DNA of 64,000 nucleotides, taken from NCBI RefSeq assembly GCF_000712595.1, contig NZ_JOTN01000008.1, forward strand, positions 1 through 64,000, written 5' to 3'. Source of the stretch: Bacillus manliponensis. Lineage in GTDB: Bacteria; Bacillota; Bacilli; Bacillales; Bacillaceae_G. Shown here in pieces: positions 50,668-58,685 of this stretch (positions within the stretch are counted from its first letter, which is position 1; each line of letters opens with the position of its first letter). Under the pieces are notes generated by a model. The model saw nothing but the letters and a program-made list of their open reading frames with translations, made no database searches and was not told the DNA's origin. The translations under genes and the position numbers were made by a program.

Positions 50668-51660
50668 TTATGAAAGTATGTCTATTTTCCCGGAATGTTT
50701 TTTAATGAAATGAGTGTATAATTTAGCTATATATAATTGAAATTCTTTAACATCCATGGACATCTTAGCTGTATTGCAAAAACGGCAACATGGAACTACA
50801 TTATCTCGAATATACCCTACTTTCGGATTTAATCGGTCTATTCCATTACAGTACACTACGGTATCGCTAATATATGTTCCATCTCTTCTTTTTTTGTCAT
50901 AGTGTGTATTGGAGGATTCTTCCTTACAATAGTAACATGGCTGATTAATTATAGAGATGAATTCTTCTAAGGTAAGGTCATAGTTCATGTTTCTCTTTTT
51001 AGAGATAGACTTTATTTTAGAGTTATATAAATTCTTATATATAGCTTCCGTCCGGTTTTTATTACCTCTTTCCGAGAGAAGTTCTCTCATCATGCACCCG
51101 CAACTGAGTTGTCCAGTTTGCACTTCATACTTATCAATATATTTGATTACTCCACACTCACACTTACATAACAATTGTACAAAAGATTGTCCAGAGGGCC
51201 GCTTACCTAATTTGTAGTTAAGAACTGTAAGTTTATAAAATTTCATTCCAATCATCTTTTTGTAGTCGTTCATATTGTTCAGGCAACCACAGGACTTGAC
51301 TTGTCCTAGGAAGATTGAATAAGCACTAAGCCATTTAGGAGAACTTCCACAGTCGCATTGGCATAGTAGTAGATAACCATTTTCCCCCCTTTTATAATCT
51401 TGTATAGTAAGTTTGTTGTATTTTTTTCCAATTTCTTCCGTGTAATTATATTTTGTTCCTTGGCTTCCTTGTAGACAACCACATGATATTGTCAAAGATT
51501 TGATTACTTCATAAGCTTTTTTCTCTATGTTTTTTTTAGGATTACATTGACAGGTACATATATATATACCTGTCATACGATTGTTAATTTTAGTTTTGTA
51601 AAAGGATTTTATTGTTAGTTGGTTAAAATGTTCATTAATATGATTTTCATAAGGATACAT
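50668..51660 (-). CDS. HNH endonuclease with repeated zinc-ribbon-like modules, 1
   Basis: Encodes 330 residues. The N-terminal two thirds hold three or four copies of a module of the form NxLTI...Y...C.CDCG...SCGCL (for example LLCQCDCG, VKSCGCLNN, LLCKCECG, LSCGCM). The C-terminus carries an HNH domain: CYYCKEE, NGIDRLNPKVGYIRDNVVPCC and CNTAK. This is the architecture of phage-type homing or free-standing HNH nucleases. It overlaps the next gene by 14 bp on the same strand. Confidence 0.75.
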   Translation of the reverse strand: MYPYENHINEHFNQLTIKSFYKTKINNRMTGIYICTCQCNPKKNIEKKAYEVIKSLTISCGCLQGSQGTKYNYTEEIGKKYNKLTIQDYKRGENGYLLLCQCDCGSSPKWLSAYSIFLGQVKSCGCLNNMNDYKKMIGMKFYKLTVLNYKLGKRPSGQSFVQLLCKCECGVIKYIDKYEVQTGQLSCGCMMRELLSERGNKNRTEAIYKNLYNSKIKSISKKRNMNYDLTLEEFISIINQPCYYCKEESSNTHYDKKRRDGTYISDTVVYCNGIDRLNPKVGYIRDNVVPCCRFCNTAKMSMDVKEFQLYIAKLYTHFIKKHSGKIDILS

Positions 51661-52237
51661 CCGTATTTACCTCATAGATATTCTTATTTAGATTTAATAT
51701 CCATTGTATAAATTGTTCAAGGGTACGCTCTCCCTTGGCGATGTTACACTTTACACAACACGGTACACAATTACCTGGTACATAACCGAGGTTATTATTT
51801 AATCTATCAATGGTGTTGCACTTAATTTGCTCGGAAGAAAATCTATCCTTAAGTATGCAAGAATATGAATCACCACAAAATACACAAGGTTGTTGTACAA
51901 GAAGAACAAAAATGTCAAAGTCTATAATTTCAGTGAAACGTTTTTTACTGGAACGTTTGACAAGAGAAGAATTGTAGTAATGCTTTAATATGGCATACTT
52001 TCGATTTTTATACTTATTAGTTGGTTCTTTACGTAAGCAGCCACAGTGAATGCGTCTTTTGTGGATTAAATCATCACGCTTAATATAAACCAGGTGGTCA
52101 GTATTACAATCACATATGCAGGAATATTTTATTTGAGTTCTTCCGCTTGTATATAACTGTTTAAATACACCTAATATTGTTAGTCTTCCAACCTTCTTAC
52201 CAACTAGTTCATCATTTGGTAACGAGTTTATAGACAA
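51647..52237 (-). CDS. HNH endonuclease with zinc-ribbon-like module, 2
   Basis: Encodes 196 residues. It has one N-terminal module (VGRLTILGVF ... CICDCN ... IHCGCL) and an HNH domain with CVFCGDS, NTIDRLNNNLGYVPGNCVPCC and CNIAKG. It is a shorter paralogue of the gene downstream and heads the pair; GGAGGAT lies upstream of its ATG. Confidence 0.75.
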   Translation of the reverse strand: MSINSLPNDELVGKKVGRLTILGVFKQLYTSGRTQIKYSCICDCNTDHLVYIKRDDLIHKRRIHCGCLRKEPTNKYKNRKYAILKHYYNSSLVKRSSKKRFTEIIDFDIFVLLVQQPCVFCGDSYSCILKDRFSSEQIKCNTIDRLNNNLGYVPGNCVPCCVKCNIAKGERTLEQFIQWILNLNKNIYEVNTDVSL

Positions 52238-52313
52238 ATCTTGATCCTCCTTTTTCTTTTTTATCTACACTCGGTATTTTGAATAAAAGTTTTATACCAT
52301 TGGTCTAATGAAG

Positions 52314-52556
52314 TTAAGTTATTGGGCGCATTGAGAAATTAAGTCCCTGGTTATATAGTATTTTTAATTTTTCTTTATTGAAAATATAGATGTTGTATAA
52401 TAATCTTTCCCCCTTTAGTCTGTACATATTCACACAATATTTCCAGGTTTTTCATAGTAAGTATTCTACCGGTTTGTCTACTACACTAGCCATCTTACTT
52501 AATGGCGTTTTTAGTTTTATATAATATATGACCTGTCTCGCATCTACATTCTATTT
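52314..52556 (-). pseudogene. Possible decayed gene remnant
   Basis: A minus-strand frame reads VIYYIKLKTPLSKMASVV, then one TGA, then a second open stretch with EKLKILYNQGLNFS and a stop at 52314. The residue mix looks protein-like and partly HTH-like, but there is no family I recognise. The surrounding 52238-52650 otherwise appears empty. Confidence 0.3.
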
Positions 52557-52650
52557 TCTACTTTCTTTTTATCGAAAATATAATGCAGGGGAATTTATTA
52601 GTTACAATTTTTTCTTATGTCAGTTCACCAACATTCTATTGTATTGTCAT

Positions 52651-52701
52651 ATATACTTGGGACATGTGAAGTGTGTGGTGGTGCTTGTGAGGGAAGGTTA
52701 A
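52651..52701 (+). repeat. Degenerate rlmCD 3'-end copy 1 (att-like)
   Basis: From CAT at 52663 the frame reads HVKCVVVLVREG then stop, matching the HVEC...L ending of TrmA/RlmCD proteins. The flank TCACCAACA and ATATACT upstream, and GAGGGAA ... TGTAG ... TGAGCAACAG downstream, are shared with copy 2. Confidence 0.75.
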
Positions 52702-52721
52702 TAAGAGGTGTAGTATTGAGC

Positions 52722-52757
52722 AACAGGCCTTATCGAAATATCGATAGGGCCTGTTTT
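52722..52757 (+). terminator. Terminator following rlmCD 3'-end copy 1
   Basis: AACAGGCC with TATCG pairs with CGATA and GGCCTGTT, then TTTT. It has the same layout as the terminator following copy 2. Confidence 0.8.
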
Positions 52758-52850
52758 CTAGTTATGGTTAATTACAGTGAATCGTATCACAAGTGATAGT
52801 AAAGCGGAATTTCGAATTCATCATTGAAGAAAGTATGGTTCAAAACATAT

Positions 52851-52897
52851 AAAAAAGAGTAGAGAGCATCAATCAATTGATGCTCTCTACTCTTTTT
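52851..52897. terminator. Bidirectional terminator
   Basis: A 22-bp perfect stem with A-rich 5' and T-rich 3' sides (52851-52872 with 52876-52897). It lies downstream of the minus-strand YgjP remnant. Confidence 0.85.
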
Positions 52898-53112
52898 TAT
52901 TGTCCTTATTATTTATGTGCTGACTCTGACATGAAAGAACTCTTCCTAGAGACGAGTGAAGTTAATATCCAAAGCGAAATCATACTTTTGTTTAAAACGA
53001 TCGTATACTTCCGGACAATAATCGAGTTTACAGCAGTCTCTACAACAGGATCATTTGTGTTTGGAGTTATATATCCCTCATCTACACAGAGTTGACCTCG
53101 ACCTTCGAATTT

Positions 53113-53456
53113 ACTTATATCTTTTCAGACATATGCTTGAAATTGTCCTTGCTGAAAGCGAAAAGAAGAAGAGGATAAATCCGAGGATTTTATTATCTGC
53201 AGTCTATAATGGCGACCGAGATAAGGTAACCTCTCTCCTAAAACAAATTTACGCTGTAAACTATGTTGGTTCATTTCTTCAAAGCTAGATATTTGAGTTC
53301 GAATCCAAGCCAAGTCCCTTTTTTATAGAGAATGTCTTCAATTTATCCTAGTTCAGTAACTTCAGGAGCAATAACCTTTACACCGCTTTGATCCACAGAT
53401 ATAGAAATACTCTTTTTTCGTTTACTTCATGCTAGTTCATATTCGATTGTACATGA
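53113..53456 (-). pseudogene. Decayed YgjP-type metallopeptidase gene (N-terminal part)
   Basis: On the minus strand, frames joined over two stop codons and one frameshift read TIEYELA, SKRKKSISISVDQSGVKVI, APEVTE, then WIRTQISSFEEMNQ, RKFVLGERLPYLGRHYRLQI and FRFQQGQFQAYV. This is the N-terminal half of the YgjP/M48-like family (compare the intact gene at 60730-61437). The HExxH half is missing. Such genes often accompany type I restriction systems, none of which remains here. Region 52898-53112 shows a further short protein-like frame but nothing I can name. Confidence 0.6.
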
Positions 53457-53598
53457 TCCGAATTGTATATAGTGTATTTGGCATTCTTCCTGGTGATATT
53501 ATAACAAATTCCCATAGATATAATGATGAAATATACTGAATAGTTATTTTTTACCTCTTATGATATAATTTATGTAAAAAATAGAAAGAAGGAATAGT

Positions 53599-55110
53599 AT
53601 GATATTTATTACTGATAAACTAAATAAAAGTATACTTGATCCCATTCATGGGCTTATAAAAATGTCGGATGACGAAATAAAAATAGTTTCGCATCCGCTT
53701 TTTAATAGATTACGAAAAGTTAAACAAAACACATTTTTGTATTATGTTTTTCCTTCCGCGAATCATACAAGATTTGAACATTCAATTGGCGTAATGCATT
53801 TAGCTAGCGAGATGCTTTTGAGTGCTCTAAGTAATGCCAGTACATCAAGAGACAAACAGGAGAAATATAAAATAGAAGGTAATGGAAGTATTTTAACTTA
53901 TGATTCTGTTAGTGAAGAAGAGTTTATAAATATATTTTTGGATTTGAGGATTGCTGCCCTTTTACACGATATCGGCCACGGACCGATGTCACACCTATTC
54001 GACGAGTTTGCACCAAAAAGCTCTGCTTTCTTAAGTATGATTAGAAATGATGAGAATCTTAAATTCAACGAAGAACTGGCCAATGCATTAGAACACTTGA
54101 TTGAAAGCAAGAAGGGAACAGAATCACATGTAGAGCATGAATATGTGTCTTACTATTTCACTGCCAAGGTGCTTACAGATTTAGGTTTTGATTCAGATAG
54201 GATAAAAGCTATTTTAACTATTATGAATGAAAAACTTAATCTTAGAACTATTGAAACAGCAGGATATAATATTACACCTTTTTTAAATCAAATTGTTGCG
54301 GGGGCCCCGTTAGATTGTGATAGAATGGATTATTTACTGAGGGATAGCTATTTTACTGGAGTAAAATACGGGACATACGATCTTAATAGATTACTTAAAT
54401 CTCTATTACCATTCATTGATAACGAAAGTAGTAGTATAAGGCTTGGGATAAAAAAGAGTGGTTTACCCGCGGTTGAAAATTTCCTTCAGGCAAGGTATGA
54501 ACTCTATATACAGGTTTATTTTCATAAGACAAACCAAGCTTGTAACACAATGTTATCTTGCGCTACAAAGGGATTAAAAGCTGCAGGATATGAATTTGTA
54601 GAGTGCAGTACACCGGAAAAATTTATTGCTGATTATCTGAACCTCTCAGATGAGAAGTTTTTAGATTACATTGAGAATGCTACAGAATCACAAGATAAAA
54701 TGACAATACATGAGCTGAAAAATAGAAAGATTTGGAAACGTATTTTTGAGGAATATCCAAAAGAAGAAATGATGAGAGAGGATATAAAAAGTCGAATTAA
54801 TAATATTAAGGGTGTTATTATACAAAGTGATAGAGCCCTAGAGCCTTTTATAGGAAGTTGTATTACTGAAAATGATCCTTTAAAAGATTTGAATGGAGAA
54901 AAAGCGGTATTACTTAATAAAGATGATAGTGGGGATTTCTGTATTTCAGGAAAAGATGATTGGATAAAAGATTCTATTATTTTTAATGCTTTATCTAGTA
55001 AGTATTTAGTGGGTAGAATTTATATGCGAGCAAATACCGAAGGTGACAAAGGAAAACAAAATTTTAGGGAAATCAAACAAATGATACAGGACCATTTAAT
55101 TAATAAATAA
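53599..55110 (+). CDS. HD-domain dNTPase/phosphohydrolase-like protein (SAMHD1/dGTPase superfamily)
   Basis: Encodes 503 residues. The metal ligands of the HD superfamily are in order: H56 in NHTRFEHS, H123-D124 in LLHDIGHGP, and the distal Asp in APLDCDRMDYLLRDS (about 239-244). The start DPIHGLIK is typical of dGTPase-like HD proteins. The last about 150 residues are specific to this protein. GAAGGAA precedes the ATG. It is the only intact gene of its cassette, a pattern seen for dNTP-depleting anti-phage enzymes; that role is inference. Confidence 0.8.
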   Translation: MIFITDKLNKSILDPIHGLIKMSDDEIKIVSHPLFNRLRKVKQNTFLYYVFPSANHTRFEHSIGVMHLASEMLLSALSNASTSRDKQEKYKIEGNGSILTYDSVSEEEFINIFLDLRIAALLHDIGHGPMSHLFDEFAPKSSAFLSMIRNDENLKFNEELANALEHLIESKKGTESHVEHEYVSYYFTAKVLTDLGFDSDRIKAILTIMNEKLNLRTIETAGYNITPFLNQIVAGAPLDCDRMDYLLRDSYFTGVKYGTYDLNRLLKSLLPFIDNESSSIRLGIKKSGLPAVENFLQARYELYIQVYFHKTNQACNTMLSCATKGLKAAGYEFVECSTPEKFIADYLNLSDEKFLDYIENATESQDKMTIHELKNRKIWKRIFEEYPKEEMMREDIKSRINNIKGVIIQSDRALEPFIGSCITENDPLKDLNGEKAVLLNKDDSGDFCISGKDDWIKDSIIFNALSSKYLVGRIYMRANTEGDKGKQNFREIKQMIQDHLINK

Positions 55111-55190
55111 CCAGAAGATAGCAAATTAAATTCTGATAAATTATATATAATGTATTATAATTACTCACCAACACCCCATGTGTTGCCAAA

Positions 55191-55249
55191 TATACTCTGC
55201 ACATGTGGAGTGTATTTGGCTTGTGAGGGAAAATCAATACGGAATGTAG
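55191..55249 (+). repeat. Degenerate rlmCD 3'-end copy 2 (att-like)
   Basis: From CAT at 55202 the frame reads HVECIWLVRENQYGM then stop. It contains the near-perfect inverted pair GCCAAATATACT / AGTGTATTTGGC (55185-55196, 55208-55219). About 100 bp around it align with copy 1, making direct repeats at both ends of the HD gene cassette. Confidence 0.8.
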
Positions 55250-55260
55250 CAGTGAGCAAC

Positions 55261-55294
55261 AGACCCTATCGATATTCCGATAGGGTCTTATTTC
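55261..55294 (+). terminator. Terminator following rlmCD 3'-end copy 2
   Basis: AGACCCTATCG pairs with CGATAGGGTCT across 6 nt, followed by TATTTC. Confidence 0.8.
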
Positions 55295-55332
55295 TATCTA
55301 GGATTAATTACGATGAACCTTATCATAAGTAA

Positions 55333-55372
55333 AATAAGAAAAGGCGACTACATTTTAGGGCCGCCTTTTCTT
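55333..55372 (-). terminator. Terminator of the DAC-like gene
   Basis: On the minus strand AAGAAAAGGCG pairs with CGCCTTTTCTT and is followed by ATTTTAC, beginning at the stop codon of the 538-residue protein gene. Confidence 0.8.
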
Positions 55373-56987
55373 AAAGCTTTATTATTGGTGAACCATCTTC
55401 AAATAGACTGATATCCCCATCTTCTGACACTTTGATACTTAGTCCGAATCGAGATGCTTTAGCCGCAGCTAAGGTTCTAGAACCTTCTTCCGCAACGGGA
55501 GGAGTTTCTATAGAGTTTTTAATCATTTCACCAAAAGATAAGATATTAAAATATTTATCTAGAAGAACAGCCCCGTCGACTGAGCAGATTAATTCAAATA
55601 AATATTTATCACAACTATAGAGGTTTAATGGCTTCGTTTTATCTGTTTGAACTATTTTTTTATAGTCATTATTAGTTAATGTTTCTTTACTTAAGAGCTG
55701 TTTATAAATAGTTCTTTTTTGTAGTTCACTTTGTTCTAAAAGGATTATTAAAGCACCAATATTTTTATTCGAAAGTTCTCGGATATTATTAAATAGAATT
55801 TTAGCACGAGGTATAATTTTATTAATAATTCCTATGAACGTTTCACTGCTGATGTCACTGTTTTTGAAATATTGCCTAAGTATAAACTCTAGAATAATGT
55901 GAGAGATTAATTCATAGTTTTGAACACGCCATTTACCATTAGATAATACACATATTAAATTATCATTTATGAACCATTCAATTCTATTGGAATTAAATTG
56001 AATGAATTGAATATCCTTGTTGGCTCTAGCTGTTTTTTCAGTACTGAATTTTTTTAACCCTTTCTTCCAAGTATAGGCATCTTCCAATATTTCTATTTGC
56101 TTATTTTGAAGCGTTGTTAAATTCCCTAGTAATAGTAGTTGCTCTTCTAATAAATCCTTTAAAGCCTTTTCAGCAGATTTAAACTCTGAAGAGCTAGGGT
56201 TGTTTTCCCCTAGATATGTATAATGCTTTGTAGCCTCGTCAACCGAAAATGTTAGAGTGTTGCTTTTTTTCTTCAAATCTTTAATTTGAGTATCAAGTTT
56301 TTCTAGTTCATCATTATATTTATTATTTGGATTATTATCTATAAAATATCTAAACATATAGAACTTTAAGAGTGATTCCTCATCCTTTTGATATCTATTT
56401 GACATAATCGAAGAGATACTTTGATTAGACTTTTGTTTTTTTGCTAGACCAGTTATTTTATATGAAGAATTGATTACATAACAAAGAGATAATGAATCTA
56501 TTAATTTTAGAGCTTGTTTATTGGTATCCAATTCATCGATACTTAAAAACTTGTCAAAAGGAATATAGTTAATTTTTAGTTTAGATAGCTCAGTTTCTAT
56601 ATTATCTTTGGGATTTTTAAATAATATAAAGCCCATTTGACATTGATGTTGTTCATAAGTTTTATTGCTCAGGGACTGTAATTTTTCAACAAAGTTATCA
56701 AGAACACTTACTTCAATTTGGGAGTTAATTAATTTATAAATATATTTAGTGACTAATATTTTTTTATAAAATGTCTTTTCATTTAAAAGTTCAGCAAGTA
56801 AATTTTCTTCTTTCAGTAGGGTTTCAATGGGATAAATTATATTATTAATACTAGTTGGATTTATTTTTGAGATTACTTCTGGAAGGTTTAAGACAGAAAT
56901 TGATAAATCTTTATTATAATTTAAACTTAATCCTAGAATTTCTTCAAATGAGTTTAGATAGAAACTTTTTAAATCTATACCTTTCAA
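55371..56987 (-). CDS. Protein with C-terminal DAC (diadenylate cyclase)-like domain
   Basis: Encodes 538 residues. The N-terminal 450 are helical and not recognised, with a coiled coil at about 225-310. The C-terminus aligns with DisA_N/CdaA cyclase cores: DGAVLLDKYF at 471 (DGA motif), EEGSRTLAAAKASRFGL at 501 (in place of GTRHRAALGISE) and IKVSEDGDISLFEDG (in place of VVSEETG.ISL). The RHR catalytic motif is reduced to R-T-L, so it may be a diverged cyclase or a nucleotide sensor. It is the only gene of its cassette and lies on the minus strand. Confidence 0.6.
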   Translation of the reverse strand: MKGIDLKSFYLNSFEEILGLSLNYNKDLSISVLNLPEVISKINPTSINNIIYPIETLLKEENLLAELLNEKTFYKKILVTKYIYKLINSQIEVSVLDNFVEKLQSLSNKTYEQHQCQMGFILFKNPKDNIETELSKLKINYIPFDKFLSIDELDTNKQALKLIDSLSLCYVINSSYKITGLAKKQKSNQSISSIMSNRYQKDEESLLKFYMFRYFIDNNPNNKYNDELEKLDTQIKDLKKKSNTLTFSVDEATKHYTYLGENNPSSSEFKSAEKALKDLLEEQLLLLGNLTTLQNKQIEILEDAYTWKKGLKKFSTEKTARANKDIQFIQFNSNRIEWFINDNLICVLSNGKWRVQNYELISHIILEFILRQYFKNSDISSETFIGIINKIIPRAKILFNNIRELSNKNIGALIILLEQSELQKRTIYKQLLSKETLTNNDYKKIVQTDKTKPLNLYSCDKYLFELICSVDGAVLLDKYFNILSFGEMIKNSIETPPVAEEGSRTLAAAKASRFGLSIKVSEDGDISLFEDGSPIIKL

Positions 56988-57098
56988 CTATACCACCTCG
57001 TATAAATTATAATCTTAAATTCTAGATATTAGTATTAATAAATGAAAACGCCTTTTAAATAGTTATGGTGAACCGTCTATAAGTAAAATATTCATATT

Positions 57099-57163
57099 AC
57101 TATTAGGTAAACACTACTACATCAACATTATTATATTTTATCTACACCTAGCACACCAGTCAT
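57099..57163 (+). repeat. 65-bp direct repeat, left copy, flanking the HEPN/HExxH/HNH cassette
   Basis: The sequence TACTACATCAA ... TTATATTTTATCTACA ... AGCACACCAGTCATGT recurs at 59822-59885 with few differences. It includes the 5' half of rlmCD 3'-end copies 3 and 4. Confidence 0.75.
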
Positions 57164-57196
57164 GTTGAAACGGTCGCTTGGTTGAAGTTAGTATAA
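57141..57196 (+). repeat. Degenerate rlmCD 3'-end copy 3 (att-like)
   Basis: From CAC at 57152 the frame reads HTSHVETVAWLKLV then stop, an RlmCD-like C-terminus with Cys replaced by Thr. Confidence 0.75.
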
Positions 57197-57210
57197 TAAA
57201 AGCTGAAAGA

Positions 57211-57243
57211 CCAAATCCTAATTAAAGGGATTTGGTTTTTTTT
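57211..57243 (+). terminator. Terminator following rlmCD 3'-end copy 3
   Basis: CCAAATCC pairs with GGATTTGG across 9 nt and a long T-run follows. Confidence 0.85.
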
Positions 57244-57342
57244 TATAGAAAATATTAGAGAACTATTATTTAAGATGTAAAGTTGGTCGTATGAAAATAA
57301 TTAATTAGGGGTGAAGTAAAGATTGCGAAAGGAAGGGATTCA

Positions 57343-57840
57343 ATGACTGAAAGCAGTAAACTTCTTGCATATTTGAAAATGCAAAAGAATCCTGTGCAAG
57401 ATTTAAAATCAGATGAAGGTTATTTCAATTGGTCTAAAAAGTGCCATAAAGAAGCAAATGCATTTTACAATGTATCATATAGATGCATAGATATGATGTT
57501 AAGTGACAACAGGAATGCCTTTTTTACAAATGTGTCATTTGCATGCGAATTATATTTGAAATGTTTGCTGTTAAGGCAGAAGATTGATTGCAGAAAAGAG
57601 CATAATCTTTATAAATTGTTCAAGAAGTTGCCAGAAGAAATACAAAATGAAATAAAAGAAGCGCATCCGTGTGGTAATATATCTAAAAATTGTTTTGAGC
57701 AAGAAATGGATGGTCTAGGTCAAGCATTTATAGTATTTCGATATATGTATGAAAGAGGAAACATGGCGTATAATGCACAGTTTTTACTTGAATTATTAGA
57801 TACTCTTCATAAATATATCAATTATAACAAAATGGAATAG
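57343..57840 (+). CDS. HEPN-like domain protein
   Basis: Encodes 165 residues, all helical. FACELYLKCLLLR, KEHNLYKLFKKLPEEIQ and FRYMYERGN follow the order of HEPN-domain proteins of the type with a conserved H-L-x2-LF helix. The classic R-x4-6-H ribonuclease motif is not obvious, so RNase activity is uncertain. AAAGGAAGGGATTCA precedes the ATG. It is first in its cassette and has its own terminator. Confidence 0.6.
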   Translation: MTESSKLLAYLKMQKNPVQDLKSDEGYFNWSKKCHKEANAFYNVSYRCIDMMLSDNRNAFFTNVSFACELYLKCLLLRQKIDCRKEHNLYKLFKKLPEEIQNEIKEAHPCGNISKNCFEQEMDGLGQAFIVFRYMYERGNMAYNAQFLLELLDTLHKYINYNKME

Positions 57841-57919
57841 TAGAAAACTCAATCAATACTATCATGTCGACCCATTGCGAAGCGGTGGCGCTTCTCGTCA
57901 GAGAATAGAAATATGTACT

Positions 57920-57960
57920 CTCAAAAACACTCTGTAATTAATGTTTTTGAGGTTTTTGTT
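57920..57960 (+). terminator. Terminator of the HEPN-like gene
   Basis: CTCAAAAACA pairs with TGTTTTTGAG and GTTTTTGTTT follows. A GAAGCG/CGCTTC hairpin lies just upstream (about 57880-57896). Confidence 0.8.
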
Positions 57961-58082
57961 TAATTTGGAGCATCTATGAATATAGCTTTTATTTATATAG
58001 AATTACATGCCACAGTATAAAATAATATGTCTAAATTTTATTACATTAATAAATAAATTAATAAAGTAGGGGAAGAATAGTT

Positions 58083-58631
58083 ATGGGGTTAAGTATAAGA
58101 AATTTAAAAAAAGGATTGCAAATAAAAATTAAGAAATGTATTGCTTTGTTAGGTGAAGAATACACATCTTTAAATTACACTATACATTTTTATGAAAATC
58201 GAGAAAAACTTCAAAAAGAACAGAAAAATAACCCTGTCATGAAGGATGAGCAATATGCACAGATCCTAAACGGGCAAATTGAGGCCGCAGGTGTAACGGT
58301 TGGAGAAAAAGGGCAAATTAAAATATTTTTATTTCTTTTTGGAAATTTAAAGAGAGATCCAAATGAAGTTATTAATTTAGTTGGTAATCTATATCATGAG
58401 ATTCGTCATGCATGGCAAAATGAAAATAATTTATTCCAAGATGAAGAAGAGATATCTACAATCGATGGGAACTTTGAATCATATTTAAAACTACCATCAG
58501 AGAAAGATGCATATCGTTTTCAAGATGAACAAATGAAAAAACATGGAGAAAGAGCTTTAGAGATTTTCGGTTTTAACTTAAAATTTAGATATGAACTAAA
58601 ACCTGAAGTAAGAGAAGCTATCTATTCATAG
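58083..58631 (+). CDS. HExxH zinc-metallopeptidase-like protein
   Basis: Encodes 182 residues. The helix NLYHEIRHAWQNE (HEIRH at 105-109) fits the HExxH zinc site and EKDAYRFQDEQ (about 140-150) supplies a likely third ligand of the gluzincin type. No signal peptide or membrane segment is seen, so it acts in the cytoplasm. The substrate is unknown. GGGGAAGAATAGTT precedes the ATG. It probably forms a two-gene transcript with the HNH gene 45-54 bp downstream. Confidence 0.6.
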   Translation: MGLSIRNLKKGLQIKIKKCIALLGEEYTSLNYTIHFYENREKLQKEQKNNPVMKDEQYAQILNGQIEAAGVTVGEKGQIKIFLFLFGNLKRDPNEVINLVGNLYHEIRHAWQNENNLFQDEEEISTIDGNFESYLKLPSEKDAYRFQDEQMKKHGERALEIFGFNLKFRYELKPEVREAIYS

Positions 58632-58685
58632 AGTCTATAATTAATTATTAAATCATTATAACACTATAAATAGTAGGTGAATAAA

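Noticed and set aside
45569-52237. Prophage
   Set aside because: A serine recombinase and HNH genes are present but no capsid, terminase, tail or lysis genes.
52253-52272. TTTTATCTACACTC, similar to the left flank of copies 3 and 4
   Set aside because: The core sequence after it is missing and the region is AT-rich, so chance is likely.
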